This document shows, piece by piece, positions 50,615-57,929 of a stretch of 64,000 nucleotides of DNA. The translations under genes were made by a program, and so were the position numbers. Where the stretch lies: NCBI GenBank assembly GCA_024276495.1, contig JAJRXC010000098.1, positions 55,700 through 119,699 of the forward strand. Direction: 5' to 3'. The stretch comes from Actinomycetes bacterium (GTDB lineage: Bacteria > Actinomycetota > Acidimicrobiia > Acidimicrobiales > Aldehydirespiratoraceae). The notes under the pieces were generated by a model, which saw only the letters and a program-made list of their open reading frames with translations, did not search any database and had not been told where the DNA came from. Within the stretch, counting starts at the first letter, position 1. Each line of letters starts with the position of its first letter.

Positions 50615-51393
50615 CAGCTTCCCCGGTAGTTCGGCTCGCGGCCCTCGGCTCTCGCCGCCTTGAGCTCGGCGAAGTCGTCGGAGCGGTTGAGGAACGTCTG
50701 GTAGATCAGCTCGTCCTCCATCGACGCCCGGACCGCCGGTCGGCCCAGGTGGGAGATCACCCGGCGGGCGAGCTTGACCGTGACCGCCGGCGTCGCCGCG
50801 ATCGTCTCCGCCATCTCCCGGGCCGTCGAATCCAGCTCGTCCGCGGCGACGACTCGACTCACGATGCCGTGGGTCAGCGCTTCCTCGGCGGAGAGCCGAC
50901 GTCCGGTCAGCACCATGTCGCTCACCAGCCCGGGGCCGCACATCTCGTGGAGCACCGCCATGCCACCGGTGTCGGGAATGACGCCGTGGCCGACCTCGGG
51001 AAGCATGAACCGCGACCCTTTTGCCGCGATGCGGATGTCGCACAGGAGGGCCCGCTGGAACGACCCGCCGATCGCCCATCCCTGGATCGCGACGATGATC
51101 GGCGCCTCGAGCTCCCAGATCTTCTGGATCCCCCGGTGACCGCGGGTCATCAGTTCGTGATGGGTGAGATCGGTGACGTTGGTGCCGATCGCGGCGACGT
51201 CGCGACCCGACGACCAGCTCTTGCCTTCGCCACGCCAGATCACCGCCCGCACCGACGGCGTCGCGATCAACTCGTCGAGGATCTCGAAGAGCCGGGCGTC
51301 CATCTCGTCGTCGAACGCGTTGTGCTTCTCGACGTTGTCGTTGGTGATCGTGGCAACGGGGCCATCGATCTCGAGCTTCACACGGTCGGTCAC
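50614..51393 (-). CDS. Crotonase-superfamily protein with altered first catalytic Glu
   Basis: 259 residues: VATITNDNVEKHNAFDDEMDARLFEILDELIATPSVRAVIWRGEGKSWSSGRDVAAIG, then GWAIGGSFQRALLCDIRIAAKGSRFMLPEVGHGVIPDTGGMAVL. The first hydratase Glu (GGxxExA) is replaced (GGSFQRA) while the second (LPEVGHG) remains, a pattern seen in isomerase-like or other crotonases. GTG 51393 gives a normal family start. It is translationally coupled to the dienoyl-CoA-reductase-like SDR, suggesting unsaturated fatty-acid handling. Confidence 0.88.
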   Translation of the reverse strand: MTDRVKLEIDGPVATITNDNVEKHNAFDDEMDARLFEILDELIATPSVRAVIWRGEGKSWSSGRDVAAIGTNVTDLTHHELMTRGHRGIQKIWELEAPIIVAIQGWAIGGSFQRALLCDIRIAAKGSRFMLPEVGHGVIPDTGGMAVLHEMCGPGLVSDMVLTGRRLSAEEALTHGIVSRVVAADELDSTAREMAETIAATPAVTVKLARRVISHLGRPAVRASMEDELIYQTFLNRSDDFAELKAARAEGREPNYRGS

Positions 51394-51425
51394 ACCGCCA
51401 TGATGGCGGATCGACCCGCGGCCGG

Positions 51426-52544
51426 TCACCTCGGCCCGAGCGCAGCAGCGACGTCGGCGTGGCCCAGACCCGCGGCCAGCTCGGCCGCGTTGGCGACCAC
51501 GTCGGCCTCCGGCGCGACCCCGGGCGTGGCGATCACGGCCGCCAGCTCCGCCATCCGTCGGGCTCGGTGCATGGCGATCGTGAGCCAGCGCGCGTGAAAC
51601 ACCGTCGGCTCGCGCCGATAGATCGCGACCATCTCCTCGAGCCCCTCGATCCCACCGGTCTCGGCCACCAGCACCAGCGCCCACAGTCCCGGCGGCGTCG
51701 GGCCGGGTACGTCGAGCAGCGCCCGGATCTCCCCGACCTCGCCGGCGGCGGCGGCCGTCTCGATCGCTGCGATGCGAAACGGCAACTCGTCGGGCCGCAT
51801 GCGTTCGACGAGCGCCACGGCCTCGTCGAGCGAACCCGGTTTCCGTCGGGCGATGCGGTCGAGGATCGCGGCGCCCTCCTCGAGGTCGTGTTGGCGTCGA
51901 CGCTCCCGCGAGGTGGCGCGCAGCGTGGAGAAGTTCTCGGCCACGGTCCAACCGAAGATGAGCGCGCCGAAGACGAACCCGACGACCACGAGGGCCAAGG
52001 CGGCGATCCCGCCGGTCACGATCGACACGATCGCGGCGCGGCGGGTACGGGTCGGCCGGTCGCCGGGGATGAGCTCGGTCATCACGTGGCCGCCATCGAG
52101 CGGCAACACGGGCAGCAGGTTGACGAGCCCCCAGCCGAGGTTGATCCACAGCGCCGCGAGCACGAAGAAGCGGGCATCGCCCGATCCGGTGCCGCCGGCG
52201 ACGATCACCCCGGCCGCCACGAGAAGACCGAGCGCCATTCCGGCCCCGGGCCCGGCCAGTGACACACCGATCATCTGCAGTCGGGACGGCTCGGCGGGCG
52301 GTTGCCACCGGGTGATCCCCCCGAACCCGTAGAGGTCGATGGTCGGCTCCGCCCCGAGGCGGCGGGCCGCGAACGCGTGGCCGAGCTCGTGCCCCATGAT
52401 CGAGACGGCCGCCAGCACGACCCACATCGCGAGCCGCGGGGCGGTCACACCGGGAGTCCAGCCCAGCAGGGTGATCACCACGAGGAAGCTCCACTGGATT
52501 CGGGTGGGGAAACCGAACACCCGGAGCCGCAGACCCCCGCTCAC
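51426..52544 (-). CDS. Site-2 protease-like M50 metalloprotease
   Basis: 372 residues. Membrane helices surround the zinc motif IMGHELGHAFAARRLGA (about residues 48-64) and the second motif LLPVLPLDGGHVMTELIPGD. The IDLYGFGGITRW segment is typical of the CBS-less S2P branch. The C-terminal ~160 residues after the last helix are a helical, TPR-like cytosolic extension (LEEGAAILDRIARRKPGSLDEAVALVERMRPDELPFRIAAIETAAAAGEVGEI). Such proteases cleave membrane-bound anti-sigma factors or signal peptides; the target is unknown. Confidence 0.9.
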   Translation of the reverse strand: MSGGLRLRVFGFPTRIQWSFLVVITLLGWTPGVTAPRLAMWVVLAAVSIMGHELGHAFAARRLGAEPTIDLYGFGGITRWQPPAEPSRLQMIGVSLAGPGAGMALGLLVAAGVIVAGGTGSGDARFFVLAALWINLGWGLVNLLPVLPLDGGHVMTELIPGDRPTRTRRAAIVSIVTGGIAALALVVVGFVFGALIFGWTVAENFSTLRATSRERRRQHDLEEGAAILDRIARRKPGSLDEAVALVERMRPDELPFRIAAIETAAAAGEVGEIRALLDVPGPTPPGLWALVLVAETGGIEGLEEMVAIYRREPTVFHARWLTIAMHRARRMAELAAVIATPGVAPEADVVANAAELAAGLGHADVAAALGPR

Positions 52545-52718
52545 TGCGTCGCCTCGGGGCCGGCGTCGGCGCGGCCGCCGCCACCCGGCTCCAGGTCACG
52601 GATCCGGCAGGGGTCGACAGCACGCACGAGCTCCATTGTGACCGCTGCGAGTCGCCGGCGGGACCCGGGGGTCCTGGCCGATTGGAGACCGGCACTCGCG
52701 GTGACGAGACTGCCACGC

Positions 52719-52898
52719 ATGCACATCACGCTCGGCAACCGCTCACCCATGTTGTCGGCGGGCCTGATGGCCGTCGACGGGGAGATTTTCGGACCTCTCT
52801 CGACAGCCGAGGTGTTCAGCACCGAGCTGGCGGCAACCGGCCCGGCCGCGATGGCCGCGACCGTGCACGATGCCTGCCGCGCTGTTCTCCCGCGGTAG
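52719..52898 (+). CDS. Small hypothetical protein (59 aa)
   Basis: MHITLGNRSPMLSAGLMAVDGEIFGPLSTAEVFSTELAATGPAAMAATVHDACRAVLPR. A GAGACT element lies 7 bases before the ATG, like other starts in this window, and the gene fills the gap before the convergent acyl-CoA dehydrogenase. No family is recognised, and it could be non-coding. Confidence 0.4.
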   Translation: MHITLGNRSPMLSAGLMAVDGEIFGPLSTAEVFSTELAATGPAAMAATVHDACRAVLPR

Positions 52899-52909
52899 GG
52901 CTCGCCGGC

Positions 52910-54175
52910 TCAGGCGTTCTTGACGAGATCCTTGAACGGCGTGCCCTTCTCCGGACCGGGCTCGCGAGGTAGACCGAGCACACGCTCGCCGATGATGTTG
53001 CGCTGGATCTGGTCGGTGCCGCCATAGATCGACGGACCGGGTGAGAACAGGGCCAGCTCGGCGACGGCGCCCTGCGAGGTGGTGTCGCTGTCGCCGGTGA
53101 GCATGCCGTCGGCGCCCAGGATGGTGAGGCCGACCTCACGGAACCGGCGGAACATCTCACTCATGTTGAGCTTGCCGATGTTGGGTTCGGCGCCGGTGCG
53201 CTGGTTCGGGTCCTTGGCTCGAAGGGTGCTGATGCGGTTGATCTCGATCAGTGACCAGAGCGAGACGAGCTCCTGGCGAAGCACCGGGTCGGTGTTCTTG
53301 CCCGCCTTGGTGGCCAGGTCGACGTAGTGCTGCCACAAGCCGGGTCCGAGCGCGGGCACCCCTCCTTCGGAGCGGACCTTCTTGGCGAAGTCGGTGACGG
53401 GACGGTCAAGCGCCTTGCCCTTCTCGCCCGGTGTGGCCGATTGGGGTTTCTTGCCCGAGGACCCCAACGAGGCCCGCTCGAACATCAGCGTGGTGTTGGC
53501 CACTGCCCAGCCGTTGTTGAGGCCACCGATGATGTTGGCATCGGGCACCCGGGCCTCGTCGATGAAGACCTCGTTGAACAGCGCCCGACCCGTCATCTCG
53601 GTGAGGGGTCGCACGGTGACGCCGGGCTGATCCATCTCGAAGGCGAAATAGGTGATGCCCTTGTGCTTGGGTGCGTCGGGATCGGTGCGGGCGATGAGCA
53701 TGCCCATGTCGGCGACCTGACCGCCGGAGGTCCACACTTTTTGTCCGGTGATGATCCACTCGTCGCCGTCCTTTTCGGCCTTGCAGCCGAGCCCGGCGAG
53801 GTCGGAGCCGGCGCCGGGCTCCGAGAAGAGCTGGCACCAGCCGACCGTGCCGTCGAGGATCGGGGGCACGAACTCGTCGATCTGCTCCTGGGTGGCGTGG
53901 GCGGCGATCGTCGGGGCGGCGAGCATCCAGCCGAGGCCCGACGAGGGCGGGCCGAGCACTTGGCGCTCGGCCATGACGCTGTTGACGACCGCGGCGAGGT
54001 CGCGCCCCCAGCCTTTCCCGCCGGCGTTCTCCGGCAGCATCGGATGGGCGTAGCCGGTCGGGGCGAGGCGCTTCCACCACTGCCGGACGGTGAGGGATTC
54101 GTCCCAGTTGTCGTCGAGCCACGCCTCGAGCTCGGCCCGGACGTCGTCGGCGGTCGGTGTGTTCGTGCTGCTCAT
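52910..54175 (-). CDS. Acyl-CoA dehydrogenase family protein
   Basis: 421-residue FadE-type flavoprotein, paralogue of 30426-31736. It shares the N-terminal LDDNWDESLTVRQWWKRL, CQLFSEPGAGSDLAGLGCKAEKDGDEWIITGQKVWTSGGQVADMGMLIARTDPDAPKHKGI, MTGRALFNEVFIDEARVPDANIIGGLNNGWAVANTTLMFERASLG, and the C-terminal SIYGGTDQIQRNIIGERVLGLPREPG. As in its paralogue the canonical medium-chain catalytic Glu position is Gly, so the base may lie elsewhere or in a partner subunit. Start ATG 54175 has a well-formed promoter and palindrome upstream. Confidence 0.93.
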   Translation of the reverse strand: MSSTNTPTADDVRAELEAWLDDNWDESLTVRQWWKRLAPTGYAHPMLPENAGGKGWGRDLAAVVNSVMAERQVLGPPSSGLGWMLAAPTIAAHATQEQIDEFVPPILDGTVGWCQLFSEPGAGSDLAGLGCKAEKDGDEWIITGQKVWTSGGQVADMGMLIARTDPDAPKHKGITYFAFEMDQPGVTVRPLTEMTGRALFNEVFIDEARVPDANIIGGLNNGWAVANTTLMFERASLGSSGKKPQSATPGEKGKALDRPVTDFAKKVRSEGGVPALGPGLWQHYVDLATKAGKNTDPVLRQELVSLWSLIEINRISTLRAKDPNQRTGAEPNIGKLNMSEMFRRFREVGLTILGADGMLTGDSDTTSQGAVAELALFSPGPSIYGGTDQIQRNIIGERVLGLPREPGPEKGTPFKDLVKNA

Positions 54176-54181
54176 GCCGCC

Positions 54182-54211
54182 ATGTTAGCGAGCGTTCACT
54201 TTCTTGTGAAC
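54182..54211 (-). promoter_or_regulatory. Promoter with palindromic operator for the acyl-CoA dehydrogenase
   Basis: Minus-strand TAACAT (54182-54187) lies 6 bases before the ATG. A TTCACA -35-like hexamer (54205-54210) lies 17 bases further. The -35 is inside the palindrome GTTCAC-tttctt-GTGAAC (54194-54211) with perfect 6-base arms, so a TetR-like repressor could block the polymerase. Confidence 0.6.
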
Positions 54212-54218
54212 CCCGGCG

Positions 54219-55415
54219 TCAGAGCGGCTGCGGCGTGTTGAGGAACACGACATTGTCACGAAGGATCTTCCGTTGGTCGGCGGCGTCGAACTCCTTCACC
54301 TCGACGAGATAGTCGAGTGGTTGGGGCAGACCCTCGATGTGGGGCCAGTCGGAACCGAAAATGACCCGATCGGTGCCCATCAGGTCGGCGACCTCGTGCA
54401 CGTCGTCCTCCCAGAACGGGTTCATCCACACATGTTGCTTGAACGTGTCGACGGGGTGGTTGTCGAACCAGCCGAAGCTCTTCTTGGCGGTCTGGTCGAA
54501 CTTGCGGAACATCGGGGCGAGGAAGTCGGAGCCGTTCTCGATCGACGCGACCCGAAGGTTGGGGAACCGGTCGAAGATCTTCTGGAACACGGCCTGGATG
54601 AGCCAGTCCTGGGCGGCCCGTTCGATCGAGAAGCTGCCGATGCTCGGCCCGCCGTAGTTGCCCTTGCTGATGCCGGCCGCGGAGAACGTGTTGTCCGCGT
54701 AGCCCTGCGTGGAGTAGCCGGAATCGGCAGCATGCACGACGACCGTGATCCCCGCCTCGTTGATCCGGGCCCAGACCTTGTCGAAATGGGGATCGAACGG
54801 TGACTTCACCCCGGTCGCGGTGGTCACCGCGGCCGGTCGCACGACGACGATGCGGGCCCCCGCGGCGAGAACCCGGTCGACCTCGGCCGCCGCCGCGTCG
54901 ACATCGCCGAGACACAGGTAGGGCGCCCCGAAGATCCTGTCGTGATGCGCGAACCCCCAGTCGTCCTCCAGCCACCGGTTGAACGCCTGCATCATCACGG
55001 CGCAGGCTTCGACGTCGTCCTTGATGAGCTCCTCGTAGATCACACCGAGCGTCGGGAACAGCCAGACACCCCCGAGCCCCTGCGACTCCATCAGCGCCAG
55101 CCGAGCGTCGTTGTCCATGTAGTAGGCCGGCAGCGGCTCGCGCGCCTTGAGCATCTCGATCGGGCTCTTGCCCTCCGGGTTTCCCTTGAAATAGGCGTTG
55201 AGCGCGCCCGGCATCGCGACCGGGTCCCAGGTGGGGTTGACGACCGCGTGGGAGATCCTGCCCCCGACGAGATGGTACTTGCGGCCGTCCATCTCGACCC
55301 ATTGCACGACCCGGGGCTGCAACTCGGCCGGCACGTGACGGGTGAAGGCGTCGAGGGCCTCGTAGTAGTGGTTGTCGGCGTCGAACGGCTCGAAATCGAG
55401 CTCTTCGGGTGTCAT
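54219..55415 (-). CDS. Amidohydrolase family 2 protein
   Basis: 398 residues: FEPFDADNHYYEALDAFTRHVP (metal-binding entry, with DxNHYYE in place of DxHxH), LGVIYEELIKDDVEACAVMMQAFNRWLEDDW, ITVVVHAADSGYS, FPNLRVASIENGSDFLAPMF and the C-terminal DRVIFGSDWPHIEGLPQPLDYL with the conserved Asp. Related proteins hydrolyse or decarboxylate ring and carboxylate compounds (ACMSD-like); the substrate is unknown. ATG 55415 follows GAGGGGCCGTC. It is transcribed towards the acyl-CoA dehydrogenase promoter. Confidence 0.85.
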   Translation of the reverse strand: MTPEELDFEPFDADNHYYEALDAFTRHVPAELQPRVVQWVEMDGRKYHLVGGRISHAVVNPTWDPVAMPGALNAYFKGNPEGKSPIEMLKAREPLPAYYMDNDARLALMESQGLGGVWLFPTLGVIYEELIKDDVEACAVMMQAFNRWLEDDWGFAHHDRIFGAPYLCLGDVDAAAAEVDRVLAAGARIVVVRPAAVTTATGVKSPFDPHFDKVWARINEAGITVVVHAADSGYSTQGYADNTFSAAGISKGNYGGPSIGSFSIERAAQDWLIQAVFQKIFDRFPNLRVASIENGSDFLAPMFRKFDQTAKKSFGWFDNHPVDTFKQHVWMNPFWEDDVHEVADLMGTDRVIFGSDWPHIEGLPQPLDYLVEVKEFDAADQRKILRDNVVFLNTPQPL

Positions 55416-55507
55416 GACGGCCCCTCGCGGTCCTCGGATGTTCCTTCCCGAGATGGTACCGCGACCCTGCCGCGGTGCTCATGTCGTCGGACGGGAGACC
55501 GAGGCGC

Positions 55508-55513
55508 TACATT
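55508..55513 (+). promoter_or_regulatory. Leaderless -10-like element
   Basis: TACATT, 8 bases before GTG 55522. Confidence 0.45.
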
Positions 55514-55521
55514 TTCTCCCC

Positions 55522-55947
55522 GTGCCATCCTCACCGTCGACCACCGCAGAGCTCCAGGCCAACCCCTACAAGCGGGGTACGAAAGTGCGCCTCGTCGACG
55601 ACATCCCCGGCCATCCCGCCGGCAGCGAGGGAAAGGTCGCGCTCGCCAACGGCTTCGCCTGGAAGCGCTACTGGGTTCGGTTCACCGACGGCGAGAGCAT
55701 CGGACACATCGACCACAACAGCCTCGTGCGGGCCAAGGACTACGAACGTTTCCTGGTGCAACGAGAAAAGGAAGCGATCGAGGCCGAGGCGGCCGCCCTG
55801 CGGGCTGCCGAACAGGCCGAGGCCGCCGGCGACGAGGGCGACGCCGGCCCCGCGGCCGGCGGCGACGGCGTCCAGGTCAACGGGGTAACGATTCCCCAAC
55901 GACTTCTCGACATGAGCGCGGCCGCCCGGGCCCGCCTCGGCGCCTGA
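55522..55947 (+). CDS. Small SH3-like-domain hypothetical protein (141 aa)
   Basis: The N-terminal ~70 residues (YKRGTKVRLVDDIPGHPAGSEGKVALANGFAWKRYWVRFTDGESIGHIDHNSLVRAKDYERFLVQREKE) look like a small beta-barrel of KOW/SH3 type. An Ala/Glu-rich coil follows, then a short C-terminal motif VNGVTIPQRLLDMSAAARARLGA. No named function. GTG 55522 has TACATT 8 bases upstream and no ribosome-binding site. Confidence 0.65.
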   Translation: MPSSPSTTAELQANPYKRGTKVRLVDDIPGHPAGSEGKVALANGFAWKRYWVRFTDGESIGHIDHNSLVRAKDYERFLVQREKEAIEAEAAALRAAEQAEAAGDEGDAGPAAGGDGVQVNGVTIPQRLLDMSAAARARLGA

Positions 55948-55959
55948 CCCGTTCCCGCG

Positions 55960-56787
55960 TCAGCGGGTCCGAGGCGAGATCCTCTCCCCCGACGAGAACG
56001 ACGCCGCCCCGGCCTCCATCCCCGCCCGATCGAACCCGGTCGTGAGAATCGACGGCGCCATCGCGAGCGCATCGCGACGACCCATGTCGTTGGCCGCCCA
56101 GATCGCCCGCAGCGTCGCCTGCACGGCGACCGGTGGCTGCGCCGCGATCGCGTCGACGACCCACTTGGCCCGCTCGCGCAGCTCGGCGGCCGGGCAGACC
56201 TCGCTGACGAGACCGATGCGATGGGCGGTCGCGGCCGACATCCGCTCGTGGTTGCCGAGCAGCGAGAGTCGCAGGATCTCGCCGAGCGGCATTCGTTGGA
56301 GCATCTTGATCGGCTCGTACACCGCGGCCATGCCGTAGGTGACGTGGGGATCGAAGAACGTCGCATGATCCGCGGCGATGATGACGTCGCACTCGGCCAG
56401 CATGTAGAACGCCCCGCCCGCGGCCATCCCGTTGACCGCACAGACCACCGGCTTCCAGAGATCACAGGCCTTCGGCCCGAGATCGTCGCCGGGGTCGTCG
56501 TACATGAAGTTGTTCGACGTGCCGTAGAGCATGTCGCTTCCATCGAGGGCGGTGAACTCGGCTTCGTTGCGATCGATGCCGACGCAAAACGACTTGTCGC
56601 CGGCGGCGGTGAGCACGACCGCCCGCACATCGTCGTCGCGCCGAAACGCCTCCCATGTGGCGCGGAGCTCACGTTGCATGGTGGGACTGAACGCGTTGTA
56701 GGCCTCGGGCCGATCGAGGGTGACCCAGGCGACGTGCCCGTCCATCTCCACCTCGAGCGTGTCCAGCGATGACGGGTCGTAGCTCAT
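55960..56787 (-). CDS. Crotonase-superfamily protein lacking both catalytic Glu
   Basis: 275 residues: HVAWVTLDRPEAYNAFSPTMQRELRATWEAFRRDDDVRAVVLTAAGDKSFCVGIDRNEAEF, then VNGMAAGGAFYMLAECDVIIAADHATFFDPHVTYGMAAVYEP. The Glu of GGxxE is Tyr (GGAFYML) and the second Glu (PEV) is His (DPHV), so enoyl-CoA hydration by the usual mechanism is unlikely. It overlaps the upstream aminotransferase by ATGA, the last gene of a coupled hydrolase-aminotransferase-crotonase unit. Confidence 0.87.
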   Translation of the reverse strand: MSYDPSSLDTLEVEMDGHVAWVTLDRPEAYNAFSPTMQRELRATWEAFRRDDDVRAVVLTAAGDKSFCVGIDRNEAEFTALDGSDMLYGTSNNFMYDDPGDDLGPKACDLWKPVVCAVNGMAAGGAFYMLAECDVIIAADHATFFDPHVTYGMAAVYEPIKMLQRMPLGEILRLSLLGNHERMSAATAHRIGLVSEVCPAAELRERAKWVVDAIAAQPPVAVQATLRAIWAANDMGRRDALAMAPSILTTGFDRAGMEAGAASFSSGERISPRTR

Positions 56788-57929
56788 GGGGTCCAATCTC
56801 TCAGGCGAACGACGGCCTGCGCCACATCGGCTTGCGCGCCGGCGAAGGAGAACCGCACGAACCGGTGTCCGTTCTGCGGGTCGAAGTCGATCCCCGGCGT
56901 CGCCGCCACACCGATCTCGTCGAGCCAGCGACCACAGAGCTCCTGCGAGTCGGGCAGCAGGTGATCGGTTTGCGCCCAGATGTAGAACGCGCCGTCGGCG
57001 GGGGCCAAACGGTCGAGACCCGCCCGGGGCAGCCCGTCGAGAAGGAGCTGCCGGTTCCGGGCATAGCGGACGACATTGGCTTGGCACTCCTCGTGACAGT
57101 CGAACGCCGCGATCGCGCCCAGCTGGCTGAGCGTCGGCGCCGCGATGGTGAGGTTCTGTCCGATCCGGGTCACGGCGTCCCGGAGCGAGTCGGGCATCAC
57201 CAGCCAGCCCAAACGCCATCCGGTCATCGAGAAGTACTTGGAGAGGCTGTTGACCACGATCGCGTCGACGTCGAACTGACGCGCGGTCGGCGCCGCGTCG
57301 CCGTAGGTGATGCCGTGATAGATCTCGTCGGACACGAACCAGACATCGTGGCGCCGGCACCACTCGACGATGTCGGCCATGCGGCGCGCGTCGAGCATCG
57401 TTCCGGTCGGATTCGACGGCGAGCCGAGCACGAGACCGTCGACCGGCCCGAGCGCGTCGAGCATCTCGACCGTCGGTTGGAATCGGGTCTCGATCGTCGT
57501 CGTCACATCGACGACGTCGATCCCCAACGCCACCAACGCGTTGCGATAGCACGGGTAACCCGGTGACGGGACGACCACCCGGTCACCGGGATCGAACGCC
57601 GCCATGAACGCGGCCACGAAGGCGCCCGACGCCCCGACGGTGAGCATCACGGCATCGGGATCGACGTCCACGCCGTACCAGTCGGCGTAGTGCCGGGCGA
57701 TCCGCCGGCGCAACGGCTCGATCCCCGCAGCGGTCGTGTAGCCGAGCACGTCGTGATCCAACCCCCGGTGGGCCGCGGCGATCACGCCGGCCGGCGCGGG
57801 GGTGCAGGGTTGACCCACCTCCAGGTGCAGCACCTCCGCGCCCGATGCCTCCGCGAGCTCGGCCGCCCGCATGACTTCCATGACGTAGAAGGGGGCGATG
57901 TCGGCTCGCGCCGCTGCCGTGCGGGTCAT
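56784..57929 (-). CDS. PLP-dependent aminotransferase, class I/II
   Basis: 381 residues of the aspartate-aminotransferase fold: LHLEVGQPCTPAPAGVIAAAHRGLDHDVLGYTTAAGIEPLRRRIARHYADWYG, VGASGAFVAAFMAAFDPGDRVVVPSPGYPCYRN, GLVLGSPSNPTGTML, VSDEIYHGITYGDAAPT and VNSLSKYFSMTGWRLGWLV with the PLP Lys. Substrate cannot be chosen between alanine, aspartate and aromatic types. It is coupled by ATGA at both ends to its neighbours. Confidence 0.93.
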   Translation of the reverse strand: MTRTAAARADIAPFYVMEVMRAAELAEASGAEVLHLEVGQPCTPAPAGVIAAAHRGLDHDVLGYTTAAGIEPLRRRIARHYADWYGVDVDPDAVMLTVGASGAFVAAFMAAFDPGDRVVVPSPGYPCYRNALVALGIDVVDVTTTIETRFQPTVEMLDALGPVDGLVLGSPSNPTGTMLDARRMADIVEWCRRHDVWFVSDEIYHGITYGDAAPTARQFDVDAIVVNSLSKYFSMTGWRLGWLVMPDSLRDAVTRIGQNLTIAAPTLSQLGAIAAFDCHEECQANVVRYARNRQLLLDGLPRAGLDRLAPADGAFYIWAQTDHLLPDSQELCGRWLDEIGVAATPGIDFDPQNGHRFVRFSFAGAQADVAQAVVRLRDWTP

